DNA from: Vitellaria paradoxa
Lineage: Eukaryota; Streptophyta; Magnoliopsida; Ericales; Sapotaceae
Assembly (NCBI GenBank): GCA_019916065.1
Contig: CM034240.1
Location: 19,825,894-19,889,893 of the forward strand
DNA: 64,000 nt
Direction: 5' to 3'
Position numbers and translations under genes: made by a program. Of this stretch, positions 12,901 through 26,976 are shown piece by piece; the stretch's first letter is position 1; the number at the start of each line of letters is the position of its first letter. The notes under the pieces are model-generated. The model made no database searches and was not told where the DNA came from. It saw only the letters and a program-made list of their open reading frames with translations.

Positions 12901-15900
12901 TGGTGGAAGAGGTGAAGCTATAGGGGTTAACTATCTTGATGTACCTTGTGGACAAATTTCTATCGCTTATTCTACTGTGGCCTTATCTCTAGAGAGTCAC
13001 TATCGCCTTAGTCATCCATCCTTAGCTAATTTAAAGTCTATGGTCCCTAGTTTGAGTCCACTGCAATTTTTAAATTGTGAGTCTTGTCAATTAGAAAAGC
13101 ATCACCATGCTTCCTTCTCTTGTCGAGTCAATAATGGACTTTTATAGTCTTTTGATTGACTGCATTCAGACATTTGGGGTCCAAGTCATGTGGTCTCAAA
13201 ACTTTGCTTTTAGTACTCTGTTACATTTGTGGATGATTTCTATTATACAACTTGGCTCTTTTTAATGAAAGACCATTTTTAGTTATTTTCTATATTTTAA
13301 TCTTTCTATATTGAAATACAAACCCAATATGGAACACCCATTAAAATTCTTCGCAGTGATAATGCACGAGAATATTTTTCTAGACCATTCATTGATTTTA
13401 TGTCTTCCCATGGAATGCTTCATCAATCCTCTTGTTCTCACACACCACAACAAAGCGGAGTTGTTGAGAGAAAGAACCTCCATCTCATTGAGACTGCACG
13501 ATGTCTTCTTTATCAAATGAAAGTTGCTCGCTCGCATTTTCTAGGTGATGCTATACTCACTACATGTCGTTTGATTAACCGAATGACTTCATCCGTTCTA
13601 CGTGGTCAGTCTCCCCATTCTCTGTTGTTCCCACACAATCTTTGTTTCCTCTTCCACCTCAGATATTTGGATGTACGGCTTTTGTTCTCCGACTGCAATG
13701 TGGGGTTGACAAACTTGCTCCTCGTGCCCATAAATGTGTCTTCCTTGAATATTTCAAATTCCAAAAAGGGTATTGTTGTCTCAGCTCGTCCCTTCAACAA
13801 TATTTTATTTGTACTGATGTTAGCTTCCTTAAGACCGTACTTTTCTTTCTGAGTCTTCTTCTTCCTCTTGGTTGGATGAGAGTCTTCCCTTACTAGTCTT
13901 TCCTAGTTTTCTTTCAGATCCTCTACCCAATCCTGGGCGACTTGATCATTATGACTTACAGGTTTATACCAGACGTAAGGTAGTTGAACCTCCAACTACT
14001 TCCATTGTTCCACTACCTTCTCCTGAATCTCCAGTTACTGCAAGTGACAATCACTTGCCCATTGCTCTCTGCAAAGGTAAACGGACTTGTATTTCTAATC
14101 CTATTTCTAACTTTGTTTCTTATCACGCCATATCACCCTTATACCACGCCTTTGTTTCTTTCATATCCTCCATTCCTAACTCTATACACGAAGCTTTCTC
14201 TCTCTCACTTTGGCTACTGCTCCATTGATGATAGGATGTGATGCAGCACAACGAAGCAAGAAAACAAAAGGAGAACAAAAATAATAACTAAACAATTAAC
14301 TTAAAATTCTAAATTCAATTTCATTCAAAAGTTGTTGATCTATTACAGTTCCTAGCCTTTAATAAGTTAGTACTAAAATTAAATGAAATAAAATCTTATT
14401 ATCCAAGGCAAGTAAAAAAAAAAAAATAATCCAAAGAAAGTAAATGAATCCATTCCCCCAAAAGTCCTCAACTCCTAAATAAGCGCCGAGAATATTTAAA
14501 AAACGGATACGCCCATCATGGTCTCCATCATTTCCTTCGGCCTTAAGAGAACTCTGCTCCGTAGAGTCCTGGTTAAGATACCGCTCCAAGAACTGAGGAT
14601 CAAGGCAACGGAACTCCTCCATAATCCAAGTAGCATCAAATTTTGGTCTATCTTCCATTTGACAAGAAAACACTAAAGGAGACCTTGAGAAGAAATGATG
14701 CTCTCAAAATCAAGTATATTAGTGATCTACTCGGTATCTATATGCTGCTTAGACACTGGACGGGAATCGGGTGCGAGTGTGAATCTAAGTGTCGGATAAT
14801 GTAAGTCTAGAGAATAGAGGATACGCAGATATAGATCCAAATTTGGGTACAGGTAGGGGGATACGCCATGTAATTTTTAATTATTTTATAAATTAATATT
14901 ATAAGTATACATTTTTAATTATTTGTCGTTTGCCTTTTTAGATTGCCATGTAATTTTTAATTATTTTATAAATTAATATTATAAGTATATATTTTTAATT
15001 ATTTGTCATTTGCCCTTTTGTCTTCTAACTTTCTCTTTCTATACATAATACACAAAACGGAAAAGAAAAAGTACATGTACAAAAATGGAAGAGCAAAAGT
15101 CTCGCATGGGGAGTGTTTCTTTCAGTGTAATTAATATTAGTATAATTAATAGCTTGCGTGGGACATGCGACTTCTATGTAATACACATAAAAGTTGTAAA
15201 ATTTAATTATGTTTGTGTAATCAGCATAAAGAAGACAAAAGGTTGAAGCCATCCAAAGAACCATTTGGACAGAAAACACCATATCCAGAGAATGCCATCA
15301 CCAGAGAAGTCAAAAATGGATGATCTCTTCATCCGAGCATCAGTCCTCGGTTTCCCTCTCTGGCGTAATAGATGGAGCTAGAGGGTGTGGCTTACCACAT
15401 GATGGTGGCTGCTACCTCCACAACTATCTATTATAACCAAAGGTCAATTTCTGGTGTTGGTGACACCAGTCACCCCCCCCCCAACCCGCACCTGAGTGGA
15501 TACTCCACAATTTGGGCAAGTTTGCGCAACTTAGATGGCTAGCACTGGCAAAGGAATAGAAGAGCCAACTAAGTTACCTGCAGAAGTACTTGTAGGAAAT
15601 ATTAGAGGCTCGAACATGCCTCGGTAAGGTAATAAATCCTCTACATTGAAAACTAGACTAATATTCATATCAGTAGGTAAATCAATTAAATAAGCATTAG
15701 GCCCCAATCTACCATGGATACGAAAAGGTCTAATAGCACGTGCATACAACTTCTTGAAAGAATGTTTACGATAGCACTTTGGCAAACACGAACCATAACA
15801 TAGTCCCCTTCATTAAATACAATATTGCGACAATGTATATCAGCAGCTAGTTTATAATCAAAATTACTTGTTGCAATCTTACGTCGGACATCAGCATAGA

Positions 15901-18900
15901 CATCATGAATACGACAATAATATAAGTTTTGACAATAATAAAAGTTCTAATCCAAAATTGTCAAATAGATTTCAAATCTTTCAAGACTACCCTCCCTCTT
16001 TTGACTCTAAATTTTTCTTCCCGAGGTCAGTAAGACATTTTCAAAATAAAAGAAAATTTTAAATTTGTCAAGAAAACCATCGCACCTAATAGAAAGGCAT
16101 ATAACGTTGAGACACCACAAATAAACACTCGTGCAATTTGGGTTAGAAAAGATGATTTAAATGCATGTGAAACCCCTAGGCATGCAAAAGGGGTAAATTT
16201 TTATGATAAATAATTGGTAATATGGTATAGACTAGGGTGTTCTTAATGTTTATTTTTCCTAGTCTGTGATTATCTGTGGCATAGTTTAGGAGTAGTGATT
16301 TGTTTTTACTATTTCATTTTTTGTTTATTATTTCTTGCCCATGTCTTTTGTCTTTGTTGGTAATTTTTGTTGAGAAGTATATTCTCTTTTTGACATCCTT
16401 TCCTTAGCCCTTCTAACATCTTAGGTTTGAATTCTTTCAAACTTCCCTAGGTGTGGGTGCCATTGCTTAGTTTTGTTTTGTTTTTTTTTTTTTTTTTTGG
16501 GTTTCTTTTTTCTTAAAAAAAAGGGTAGCTTGAACTAAGGGGAAGCATGATTAGTTATTGATTTACATTTTATACATCATACACTGTTATCTATTTCACT
16601 CTTGGAATTTTAGAATAAATGGATTAAACACCATTAATGTATGTTACTTGCTTTACTTAATTTCTTTCCTCATAACACACATTGCATGTTCTTTGTTATG
16701 CTTGCGATTCTCTAAAATGTTAAAATACAAGATTGATTCTACTCGATACAATGTCACAATGTTTTTCTACTTGCTGAATTGAATTCTCTTCTTTGTCTAT
16801 TTATGTATACTGGGCCTAACAAATAGAAGCATGAAAAAGGCTACCGGTGAGCCCAATGAGAAACCCCTTAATGACATGCCAGCTATTAAAATAACAAGCC
16901 TCTGGAAAAAGACGATTTAAGGGAATAGCTATCTATCCATAAATATGTGAAAGCCGTCATGCACAATTGGTTGCAAATTAAAAAAAAAAAAAAAAAGGGG
17001 GAGATATAAGTTGAAAAAGGTTGAATTTCTTTTATTTTTTCCCAATTGCAACACATAGCCTTTGAAGAGCATTCTATTCCGGCATTTAAGATTCTAGTGT
17101 CTCATTGTATTTGGTTTGATGATTCTAAAATTTATATTTGCAGTTAGAGTATCACTTGTATAGCCTTGAACATTATATAGAGTTATGTTAAGGGATTTTA
17201 AGTATTACAAGTTCATGCCTTAGTGATGGTTCAATTTGTTTACTTATCTAATCTCCAAGAATTCTATTAAAATAGTGTGTGAGAAGATCGAGGTGTGAAT
17301 TAATAACTTAATTGCTCTAACAAGGTTCAATTACTTCTCATTTATGTAATTCCTTAATTTTTTATTTTATTTTTATTTGTTTTGGCACACATCCTAGTGA
17401 CTTTTGCAGGATGTTAAACCTATTGGTCACTAGGTATTTGGCTAGGTAGTTAGTAGTTAGTAAGTCATTGAGTGTACCAGAAATAATATTTTTAAATTTT
17501 TGTAATATTTCTGTGATGATGACGCCATCCCATGACAAAAAAGGGGGGAGATTTTTGGGGGGTTTTTTTGGTTTGTTGACTTTGAGGTTAGTTGGATAAT
17601 CCATTGTTGAGATAATCTAGTTGGTTAGTTGGATTGTTTGCATATTTTTTTGTTGTTGAATACTCTTTCCATTCCCCTTATCTTTATTGATTCATGTTCT
17701 ATCCTTCTCACTCCTTATTTTCCTAGTTTTATATTTGTTAATTTTATGACAAAAAGGGGGAGAAGATTTTGATTTCTTCATTTTAAACTTAACGTTTTTC
17801 ACAAGGTGTTTTGTCTAAGTGATGTGCAGGTTTACATAGAACATTGATCAAAGGGGAGCTCACAAGTTCACAAATTGAGGGGGAGTGTATCTTGATTAAG
17901 TTTAAATATTGGGAAAGGTTGTAATTTTTTTAGGTCGTATATAGGAGCATTGTTTTGTCACTAGATTGCCAAAGGGGGAGATTGTTAGGTTTATTTTTGT
18001 AATTGGCAAATTAGTGAACAAAATAATAATTTCAAACTTGTATTTTTTGGCATTTGATTAGGGTGTCAAAGGTATAAGTTTGAGGTTTTTTAGTGCCAAA
18101 GATATATGAATCAAGTAGCCAAGGTCTAGGGATGTTGCCTATAAAATTTCAACCAAAACGGAGTTCGGCAGTTGCCTCGATGGGAAGTCATTAGGAAGCT
18201 TGCCCCAACGAGATTGCCAACAAGATTTTTTTTGCATGTTTTTGCACAGTTTCAATGTGGTGATTATTCTATATGTAGGTATAGGTTTGAGGTTTTTTAG
18301 CGCCAGAGATATATGAATCAAATAGCTAAGGTCTAGTGATGTTGCCTATAAAATTTCAAGTAAATCTGATGGCTAGGGATCTTGCCTATAAAATTTCAAG
18401 TAAAACGGAGTTCGGCAGCTGCCTCAATGGGAAGTCATTGGGAAGTCATTGGGAAGCTTGCCCCAACGAGATTGCCACCAAGATTTTTTTGTATGTTTTT
18501 GCACAGTTTCAATGTGGTGATTATTCTATATGTCACTGGATGTCTCGCCAGGAAGCTCGCTAGGTAAAACAGTGTTGATGTAAAGAATAGAGCTTTTCGC
18601 AGGCAAACTCACTGGCAAACTCGCTAGCTATTCCAGAATGCATGTCAAGGTGGTTATCATCTTGCTGAAAAATTTGCCAACTTCACTAAATACTTCGCTC
18701 GCTAAAACAGATTGGACTTCAAGGCAGTTACAAGCTCGCTGGCACGCTCGCCCCAGCGAGAAATTGACGTTGTTTTAGAAACCCGTAGATTTTTGGCAGT
18801 TTTTTGAGGTTTCCAAAACTGCTCTATTAAAGAAGCCTTCTCCTAAGGTCTTTGATTATAGAGAATGGGAATACAAGTTTCCAACATTCCTTCAAGTTCT

Positions 18901-21900
18901 CTTTTCTACACTTACAGGGTCAAAGATTGGTCTTCTATTAGTGAGAGTTTATCGTTGTAATACGAGCAAAGTCTCAATGTAAGGGAACGAGGGATTTCGA
19001 TTGTGTAAATTTGTAGTTACAACTTTGTAACCCGTTTTATACAGTGAAAGAATTTTGTGGTTGTCTCGGTTTGGGTTCCACGTTAAAATCCTTATCGTCT
19101 TTCAGTTTTCAACTTGTGTTTGAGTGATCTATTGGTTCTACGCTCCGCATATTTTTTAGATCCTAATACAAAATTCATTGCAGATGAGAAAGACTTGCTA
19201 GAAAATCCCAATTAGTGTCGGAGCTAAGTAGGGAAACTTTCTTGACAATAACAAGGCAAGACATCTGTTTTCCCATGAGTATGATTAGCAAGGTTCTAGA
19301 ATCTTCTCGAATTTCTCACTGGGATGCAGTTATAGGGTTCGGAGATATTTAAAGGGAGCACCGAAAAAATGTCTACTATGTCAAAATCATGGTCCCATTC
19401 AGGGTTATGCAGATGCAGATTGGGCAAGCTCACTATCAGACAAACACTCCATTATTGGTTATTATGTCTTTGTTGGGGAAGTCTGGAGTCATGAAAGAGT
19501 AAGAAATAAACTGTAGTCGTTCAATCTAGTGCAAAGTCGAAATGCAGAGCTATGGCTCATACTTTATGTGAATTAACCTAGATACAGCATATGTTGGAAG
19601 AAGTGAGAGTCCATTATTCACATCCTATGAAACTATTATGTTATAATCAGACTGCAGTACATATTGCTTCCAAACTAGTATTCCATGAACGAACCAAACA
19701 CATCAAAGTAGATTGTCATTTTGTCAGAAAGAAAATATCACAGAACATTACCAAGACATGACAAGTTAAGTTAGAAGACCAACTTGCAAACTTATTCACC
19801 AAAGCGTTTGTGGGTCCTCGGGTTAAATACATTCGTAACAAGTTTGTAACGTATGATATATACACTCCAACTTGAGAGGGAGTATTAGAGCTTCAAAGAT
19901 ATTTTGTATTGACGTACATTCATATATCTCTGTATTTATGTATCTAGTCTAAGGATGATGTAGCTAGTCTACCCAATCTTTATTCTATGAATATAAATAC
20001 AAACCATTAACAACCCAATTGGGTGTCAAGCCATTCCATTTCATCTCTACTCTCAACAAATACAATCTAAAACCAACTGGCAATGAGATGAGAGGCCCCA
20101 TAGAATCTTATATCGTTTTGGGAGGGTAGATTTTTCTGTTATGAATAAATCCCAACACGCCCCCCACATGTGATCCCGAGATTGAGTGAAAATAGGACGA
20201 GTCCTCCTTATACCTAGTGTTGATACCAAGTAAAAATATCTAATTCAAAACCAATTGGCAATAATTGGAGACATCCCATTAGAATCTTAAAGCCATTCAG
20301 TCAGGTTGATTTTTTCCGATCTAATATAAATTCGGACGTACCTCCTCTCATGTGACCCCTACTCGCATGTACAAAGATAGATAGTTGCACCAAGTACGAG
20401 AACGCGCCACTTAGAAATTGAATAAAAGGGGCCTTTTCAACTCATTGCTAGTTAGTCTTAATGGGGCCTTTTCAACTCATTGCTAGTTAGTTTTGAGTTG
20501 AATGTCTTAATTTGATATCAGAGCTAGGTTTTAGGGAGGATAAGGTCTTATACCTGTTTGGCATGGAAAATGTTCAAATTACTACTAAAGGGAGCACCCA
20601 TTGCATGCTATCCTTTGTGGTTTCCCACTCACAAAATATTCAAATTGACTATACCCCACTTAGTTATGAAATATTTCAAGGATAACATCTTAGAATTCAA
20701 TCCTTTCTAAATGATCAATCATAAAATACACTAGCATTAAACAATTTGTAGGAATAGAAGGACGGGCAAGGCCATAGGGCAGCCTATAAAATTTAAGAAA
20801 TATGAGATAAGGATAAGGGGCTTATGGGTCGGATTCAGTAGACTCGGAACTGACCCGACATTTATTGGGTCCAAAAATTGGACATAGAATCGAATTGAAC
20901 CAATTTTAACTGGGTCGGTTTGGGTCTATAGCATTTTAGTTTCTTTACGTACAAAATACAACTTAAAAATTGGGTTGGTTTGGGTCTATAGATTTTTAGA
21001 TCTAAAACTAAACCGAAGTGATTAAGTTAACAATGTTTAGACTCAAAACCAAATCGATCTGTCATTAGAACCAAACCAACCCAACCTAAAGTGATCGGGT
21101 TGGATTAGGCTTTGGGTCTAACAGGCTGTTGTGCAACCCTAGATAACGAGCATGCACATAATGCATTTCAAACCATCTAGCATTGAGAACTGAAAATAAA
21201 TCTGCTCATAACAAACATGAAGCCAACCATGCGATGCATGTGAAAAAACAATGGGAATGACTAAGAAGTACATACCTAGAGAGCTTTGTAGGACTTGAGT
21301 GAGCTTGCTGTTTCTGTATGGAACATGAGCACTCTTTTGTGACAAAGCAAAGATAACATCTCCAAGGGCAGATAAAGATTTGTTTATATGTTGAGCTTCC
21401 TTAAGTCTATCTCCAGTTACCTCAGAGCGATCTACTCTTTCACTTCCAGCAAGATCTACCAAATGAAGACTACCTCGCAAAGAAGCGCTGGTCTTGGTAT
21501 CCGATCCACGAACATGAATAGTGACAATACTGTGTTCATACATTGACACCAAAATTGTCAAATAACAGTTAGTAACATATTTATAAAAGTAACTCAGTGC
21601 ACAAGGTTTCGAGAGTGGATGTCTAGGGAACATGAGTCAAATGTAGACAACCTTTCCTTTTCAAACAAATATGCTAATTAAAGGATTCAAACCCTTAACT
21701 CGTAGGTCTCAATGAAACAACCTTATCGTTGCTCCAAGCGGTAGGTAACATGTTGATTGTTCACATAAATTCTTAATATCCATATCAGTAACAAAGTAAA
21801 CCTGTGTGACCGACTGCTCCTTTCATTCAAGCCAGTGGAACCTTTAGCTCTATTCTTCAATCCCATCTCCATCAATTCCATTACATCAGAGGTTGATTTG

Positions 21901-24900
21901 ACTGGGAGCATGTTAGCATCTGGAACAGCTAGCCCACTGGGCTGTGAGGTATTCAAAATCCCAAGTGTGTGAAAATCAAGGAAAATAAAGGTTCATTTGC
22001 AACCAAAACCAAGATCGGCTTGGTTTGGGAACAAAAAGTTTTGGTTTTTTTTTTTTTTTTTTAGTTGCTAATTAAAATCCTTATTTATTTATTTATTTAT
22101 TTTTTGGGTGTGTATGCGCACGCGCGTGCGCTTGTGTGTGCTTGGCATGCAAACAAGCTATGCTTTTTTGGCAACTGTTTTCATTGACATTACTGCCTTT
22201 CGTGATAGGGTGCTTTGTGTAAGAAGAGAGTTAAAATGGTCATTGTACACCAAAAGAATCAGCTGACTATTTTTTATGGTGCCAACTGCTCATCGGCTTT
22301 TGAAATGCGAAAATGGAATCTAAAAATATAACACAAGGATAGGAGGAATGAGATGGGAATTTTGTGGGTACCACAGACAGCCAAGCCAATATTAAAATTC
22401 ATGTCTATGTATTAGGAAAATCTTAACATAAGTAATAAAAAATGATAATATGTAGGAAAGGATATTTCTTTTGAGACCCATCACTTGATAGTAAATCACG
22501 CACTTGTTCATTATATATTTCAACCATTTGAACCCCAACTTCATACTTAAAGATGCGGCTTCTAGTTTGAGAAATATGGAAAAGGTCATTAAGTGCTCGA
22601 TAGTTGACCCCCAAATCCTCTTCACATGCTTTATCAGGCCCAGTCTGAAAGAAACAAATTAGATTAATAAGCTATGTTTAACAATGTTGTAAATATTCAT
22701 GAAACAATAAAAACATAAAATCAATTCATACCATTGTGTAAGTTTTTCCTGAACCAGTTTGACCATAAGCAAATATACACACATTGAATCCATCAAGAAC
22801 AGATCGTATCAGCGGTTGGATATCAGTATATACTTCCACTGCCGACATATAAACATTTCAATTTCGTCAATTGTCAACCCTATTACGCAACTCGTGTAAA
22901 AAGCAAGGGCGAACATCAATTGGTTCGGTTTGAAAATTATAAAATTTACGACTGAACTGAATCATTTCAAAAATCAAAAATGATAAACCAAACCAACTAA
23001 AAATATACACTAACTAAACTGAATTATATTGACTTTGTTATGGTTGGTTGGGTTGTACAAGCCCATATATTCAAAAGTCAAAACAATTAATCTATTAAAA
23101 GTTGTGATTTGTTACTGTCTTGAACCAAAACTTGATGAATGTAGTTATTTAGGTTAATATAATATTAATACATGACATATCAATATCAATAGAATATACC
23201 TTGAAAGAATATATTACTATTACATATGATATGGACGTACAGGAACATGTACATGTTACATTTACATAATATATATATCAAATATTGAGTAAAATAAATT
23301 TGATTATTTCAGTTTATTTGATTTTGGAATTCTAAAACCCTAGCCAAAACCGATGACCACTTTTTTTATCGGAAGGTAATCAAACTGACCCTCAAATAAA
23401 AAAACAGAATCAAAGTTCTTGAATTTGGTCAATTCACTTCGGAAGCCAAGTTTTGACCAAACTGTGCACAGCCTTACGTAAAAGAGCACAGGTAGGCACA
23501 ATAAAAGATGAAACATTTACAAGTGTCAAAATCAATTATAGAGAAAATTGTTACAACCAGTCAAATACAGATGAAAACCTTGAGTTGCAGCTGGACCATA
23601 GACCTTATTAAACTTGAATAACCGATGACCATCTTTTCCTTGCTTGGAGGGGTTTATAACAGCTAACTCCCCATTTTCACCTATATAATCTACAATTGAT
23701 TGCTTCTCCTTCTGTCCAGGAAGAAATGGCCTTATCCGGCAAAAAACTCTAATATTTCCTATAAAAAAAATGCATTTGTGAAATTATGAAACTAATCCAT
23801 GTAAAATTTTGCAATGTAACTAAACCAGTTGCACCTTTTAACTCTTGAACCTCATTATGCAACTTCCTGTTTTCAGCAAGGACAGCATAATAGTTTTCTG
23901 AGGCATCTGCTAAAGCTTTATGCTTTATACCTGAACAAGATAGAAGTTAATATGAGAAAATTGTCATCACATACTCTCGTTGTCAGCATCTATGTTACAT
24001 GAACTCTTCTAAATAGATGGTGTATTCATGCCGGATAGTTAACACTTGGACAAAGATACTTGGGTATGGTATACGTGTCCCGATATAATTGAATATTCAA
24101 ACAAACATATTTAAGAATTCAATTTTAGCAAATAATTTATGCATAAACTTATATTTTATGCATAAAATACTCTATTGGAACGTTGTTAATACTATATTAT
24201 CATATAAAATAAAATAATTATATGAAATATATAACTATTTTCCCATGTCCCCGTATCCTTAAATGAGTGAAATAATGGATCCAACTTTTAGACATGTATC
24301 TATACCCTACACCCATACACGAGTCCATATAACATAGGTCAGCATTCAACATGAATTTGCAAAGGTTTGTATACTACATAGCACCTAAGTGATGAAATTC
24401 CTCCAAATAGCTCTTTTGCGTTCTCAAAATCTCTTGCTTGACTGATTGAGAAGAAAACTTCAATTCCTGGACAATTTTACTATAAATTTAGATAAAAATT
24501 TATGTTAATAAAAATTTATATTAACATTGGAATGTTGGAAGTAAATGTTATAATGGTAAAACCAAACCTGCAATGCACCAAGTAGGAATTCTGTAAATAC
24601 TTCATAGCTACGCTCTTTCTTGTTCCACGTCTGATTCTCTGAGATAGACTTGGCCTCAAGCTCTTTAATCCTAGCCCTAGATTCAGTTAGGAGGTGCGTA
24701 ACTTCCTTCAACCTCTCCTCGATCTCTTGTTGAGTGACCTTAGCTTCTATTTCCATTTGGAAGCAGTTCTCTTCATTTGATTTCCTAGCTATTTCCAATT
24801 CTTGCTTCAATTTCAAAATTTCATGGCTAATCTGATCCTTTTCTTTTGACAATCTAACAATGTCCTGTTCCTCAACTTTCTTTTCTTCCTCCATTTTTGT

Positions 24901-26931
24901 CTTCTCAATCTGTAATATAAGAAAAATACCCCAACATTTTAAGTTCAGAAGAAAAGGTTAACACATTTTAGCGAATTGTCACATCGCCTCTCAAGCAAGT
25001 AAAATATTTGAGTCCCATCATTTAGCAACTGCTAGAAACATAGATTGAGTAGATAGCTTGACTCTTATCATGGTTATCTGTGTTATATTTATACTAATAG
25101 GATAAATATGTATAGACTAAAATATCCCTATACAATTGACAGTAATAACATTAACACAATTAACACTCCCCCTCAAGCTAGAAGATATAAATCCAATGTG
25201 TTTTTTTTTTTTTTTTTTTTTTTCAGCTAATCAAAATATATAAAAAAACATCAAGAATAAGCAAAAAGGCCTAGAGGCCATGTTACAATTCCAGATAATC
25301 CACAAAATCCAAAAAAGAGAACAACTCAATCTCTTTACCCCACCCAAGCCAACTATATAACACAGACAAAAAAACAACTCTTTAGCCTGTACAAAGGCCA
25401 GTTTGTATTTGTTCTTCTATTTCTTTCTTCCCAAATCAACCAAAGAGTACAAAACAGAGAAATATCGCACACTCTCTTTTATGCTTTGGGAATTTAAACC
25501 CCCACCAAGATCCCACAAAGAGTTTCATTCTTGTCGACACCACCCATGGTAATCTCGTATGAGTAAGGACAAGATTTCACAACTCACTAGCCCATGAATA
25601 TTGCACAAACACGTGATCTATGAATTCCTCATCATTCTTAGAAAGACAGAATCCATTCACCATTACCATCCCTCTTTTTATCAAATTGTCAACAGTTATA
25701 ATCTTTCCTTGCAAAACACACCAAAGGAAGAAAGCTACTTAATGAGGTGCCCTGCACTTCCAAACTTTGCCCCGTGGGAATTCTACCCCCTGCCATCCAC
25801 CAAGACTTTGCAGAAAGACTTGACCTCTAATACCAAAGTTTGTCAATGCCCATCTCATCTTATGCTCCTCTCTACGGGGTTTGAACGACTACAAAAGCTA
25901 AATAAGTCGAATGATACTTGGGACTTGGTTTGCCTTCCTCCTGGCAAGTCTGTTGTTGGTTATTGTTGGATCCATACAATTAAGGCTCATCTTGATGGTT
26001 CTCTTGACAGGTTAAAAGCTAGTTTGCTTGCTAAAGGGTATACACAAGTGTATGGCCTCGTCTTCTCCAAAACTTTTCCATATGTTTCTAAAATTACCTC
26101 TATTCGTCATGGTTTTAAAAAAGGGTAACAAGTACCGTACCAGTAACGGTCGCAATGACTCAGAAGCAAAATATAACACATGTTACGTAATCGAAACAAA
26201 AATCGGAAGTGTGATTTTTTTTTTTAATTCACACCTCACCTAAGTTGGATAGTTTTTATGGTTTAACAATTAAAATACATAAATATAAATTATTAGTATT
26301 GTTTAATGATTTTATAACAATTAGTAATGTTATGTTTATATATATACATAAATGTTACTTTTTTTAAACAACTCTGACATAAAAATAAGCTTATATATAT
26401 ATTATTGTTAATATTTATACAATAATAAACATAAAAATAAATGTACAATTATTAAAATAAAATAATATATGTTATAATATAACAATTACACTTAATTAAT
26501 AATTTTTAATAAAAAATACTTAATTTTATTTAATATAACTAATATAAATTATATAGTATAATAATATTATTAATTATATTAAATTAATACGTTACTTTAT
26601 TAAATGACTTTAGCCCAACCCATGACCCAGATTTGACCAAGAAACCCATATTACCTATTAAACTTCTCTCGGGTTCCCAACATTACGTCAAGTTTTTCAA
26701 GAAGCTTCTCGTATACCAACACCCTTCTTCATAATTGCTTCCCACCCACCACCACTAACTCTCCTTTACATCTAGACCTTCCATTACCTACACTTGGATG
26801 GCTGAGATGGAGAAGGCTGAAGATTGAATCTTGGCCTTCCATTTATGCTAATCGATAGCTGAGCTGAGGGTATCCTTTGGCTTTCTTCACTGTTTGAATT
26901 ATGCACATCTCCCATCTGTATCATCTAGACG

Positions 26932-26976
<45 letters not shown>

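Larger units (their letters stand above)
11918..20058 (+). mobile_element. Ty1/copia element with short LTRs, broken by nested insertions
   Basis: Terminal repeats of about 176 bp (about 11918-12088 and 19883-20058) share GGGTGTCAAGCC and end TCTCAACA. A textbook primer-binding site, TGGTATCAGAATA, follows at 12089, and a purine tract (CTTGAGAGGGAG, 19871-19882) precedes the 3' LTR. Gag, protease and integrase relics lie at 12396-14200 and RNase H at 19390-19800. In between, about 14.2-19.25 kb is foreign, so the element itself was probably about 3 kb after loss of RT. Confidence 0.85.

Noticed and set aside
22392..22465. Continuation of kinesin exon 15 through ATATCCTTTCC as coding sequence
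   Set aside because: It reads [14 protein letters not shown] and stops; the family continues with KLGI, which the AT-AC junction restores.
25201..25223. Poly-T run as part of the copia at 25.9 kb
   Set aside because: The adjoining minus-strand coding is a LINE ORF2 end, so the run is the LINE's poly-A tail.
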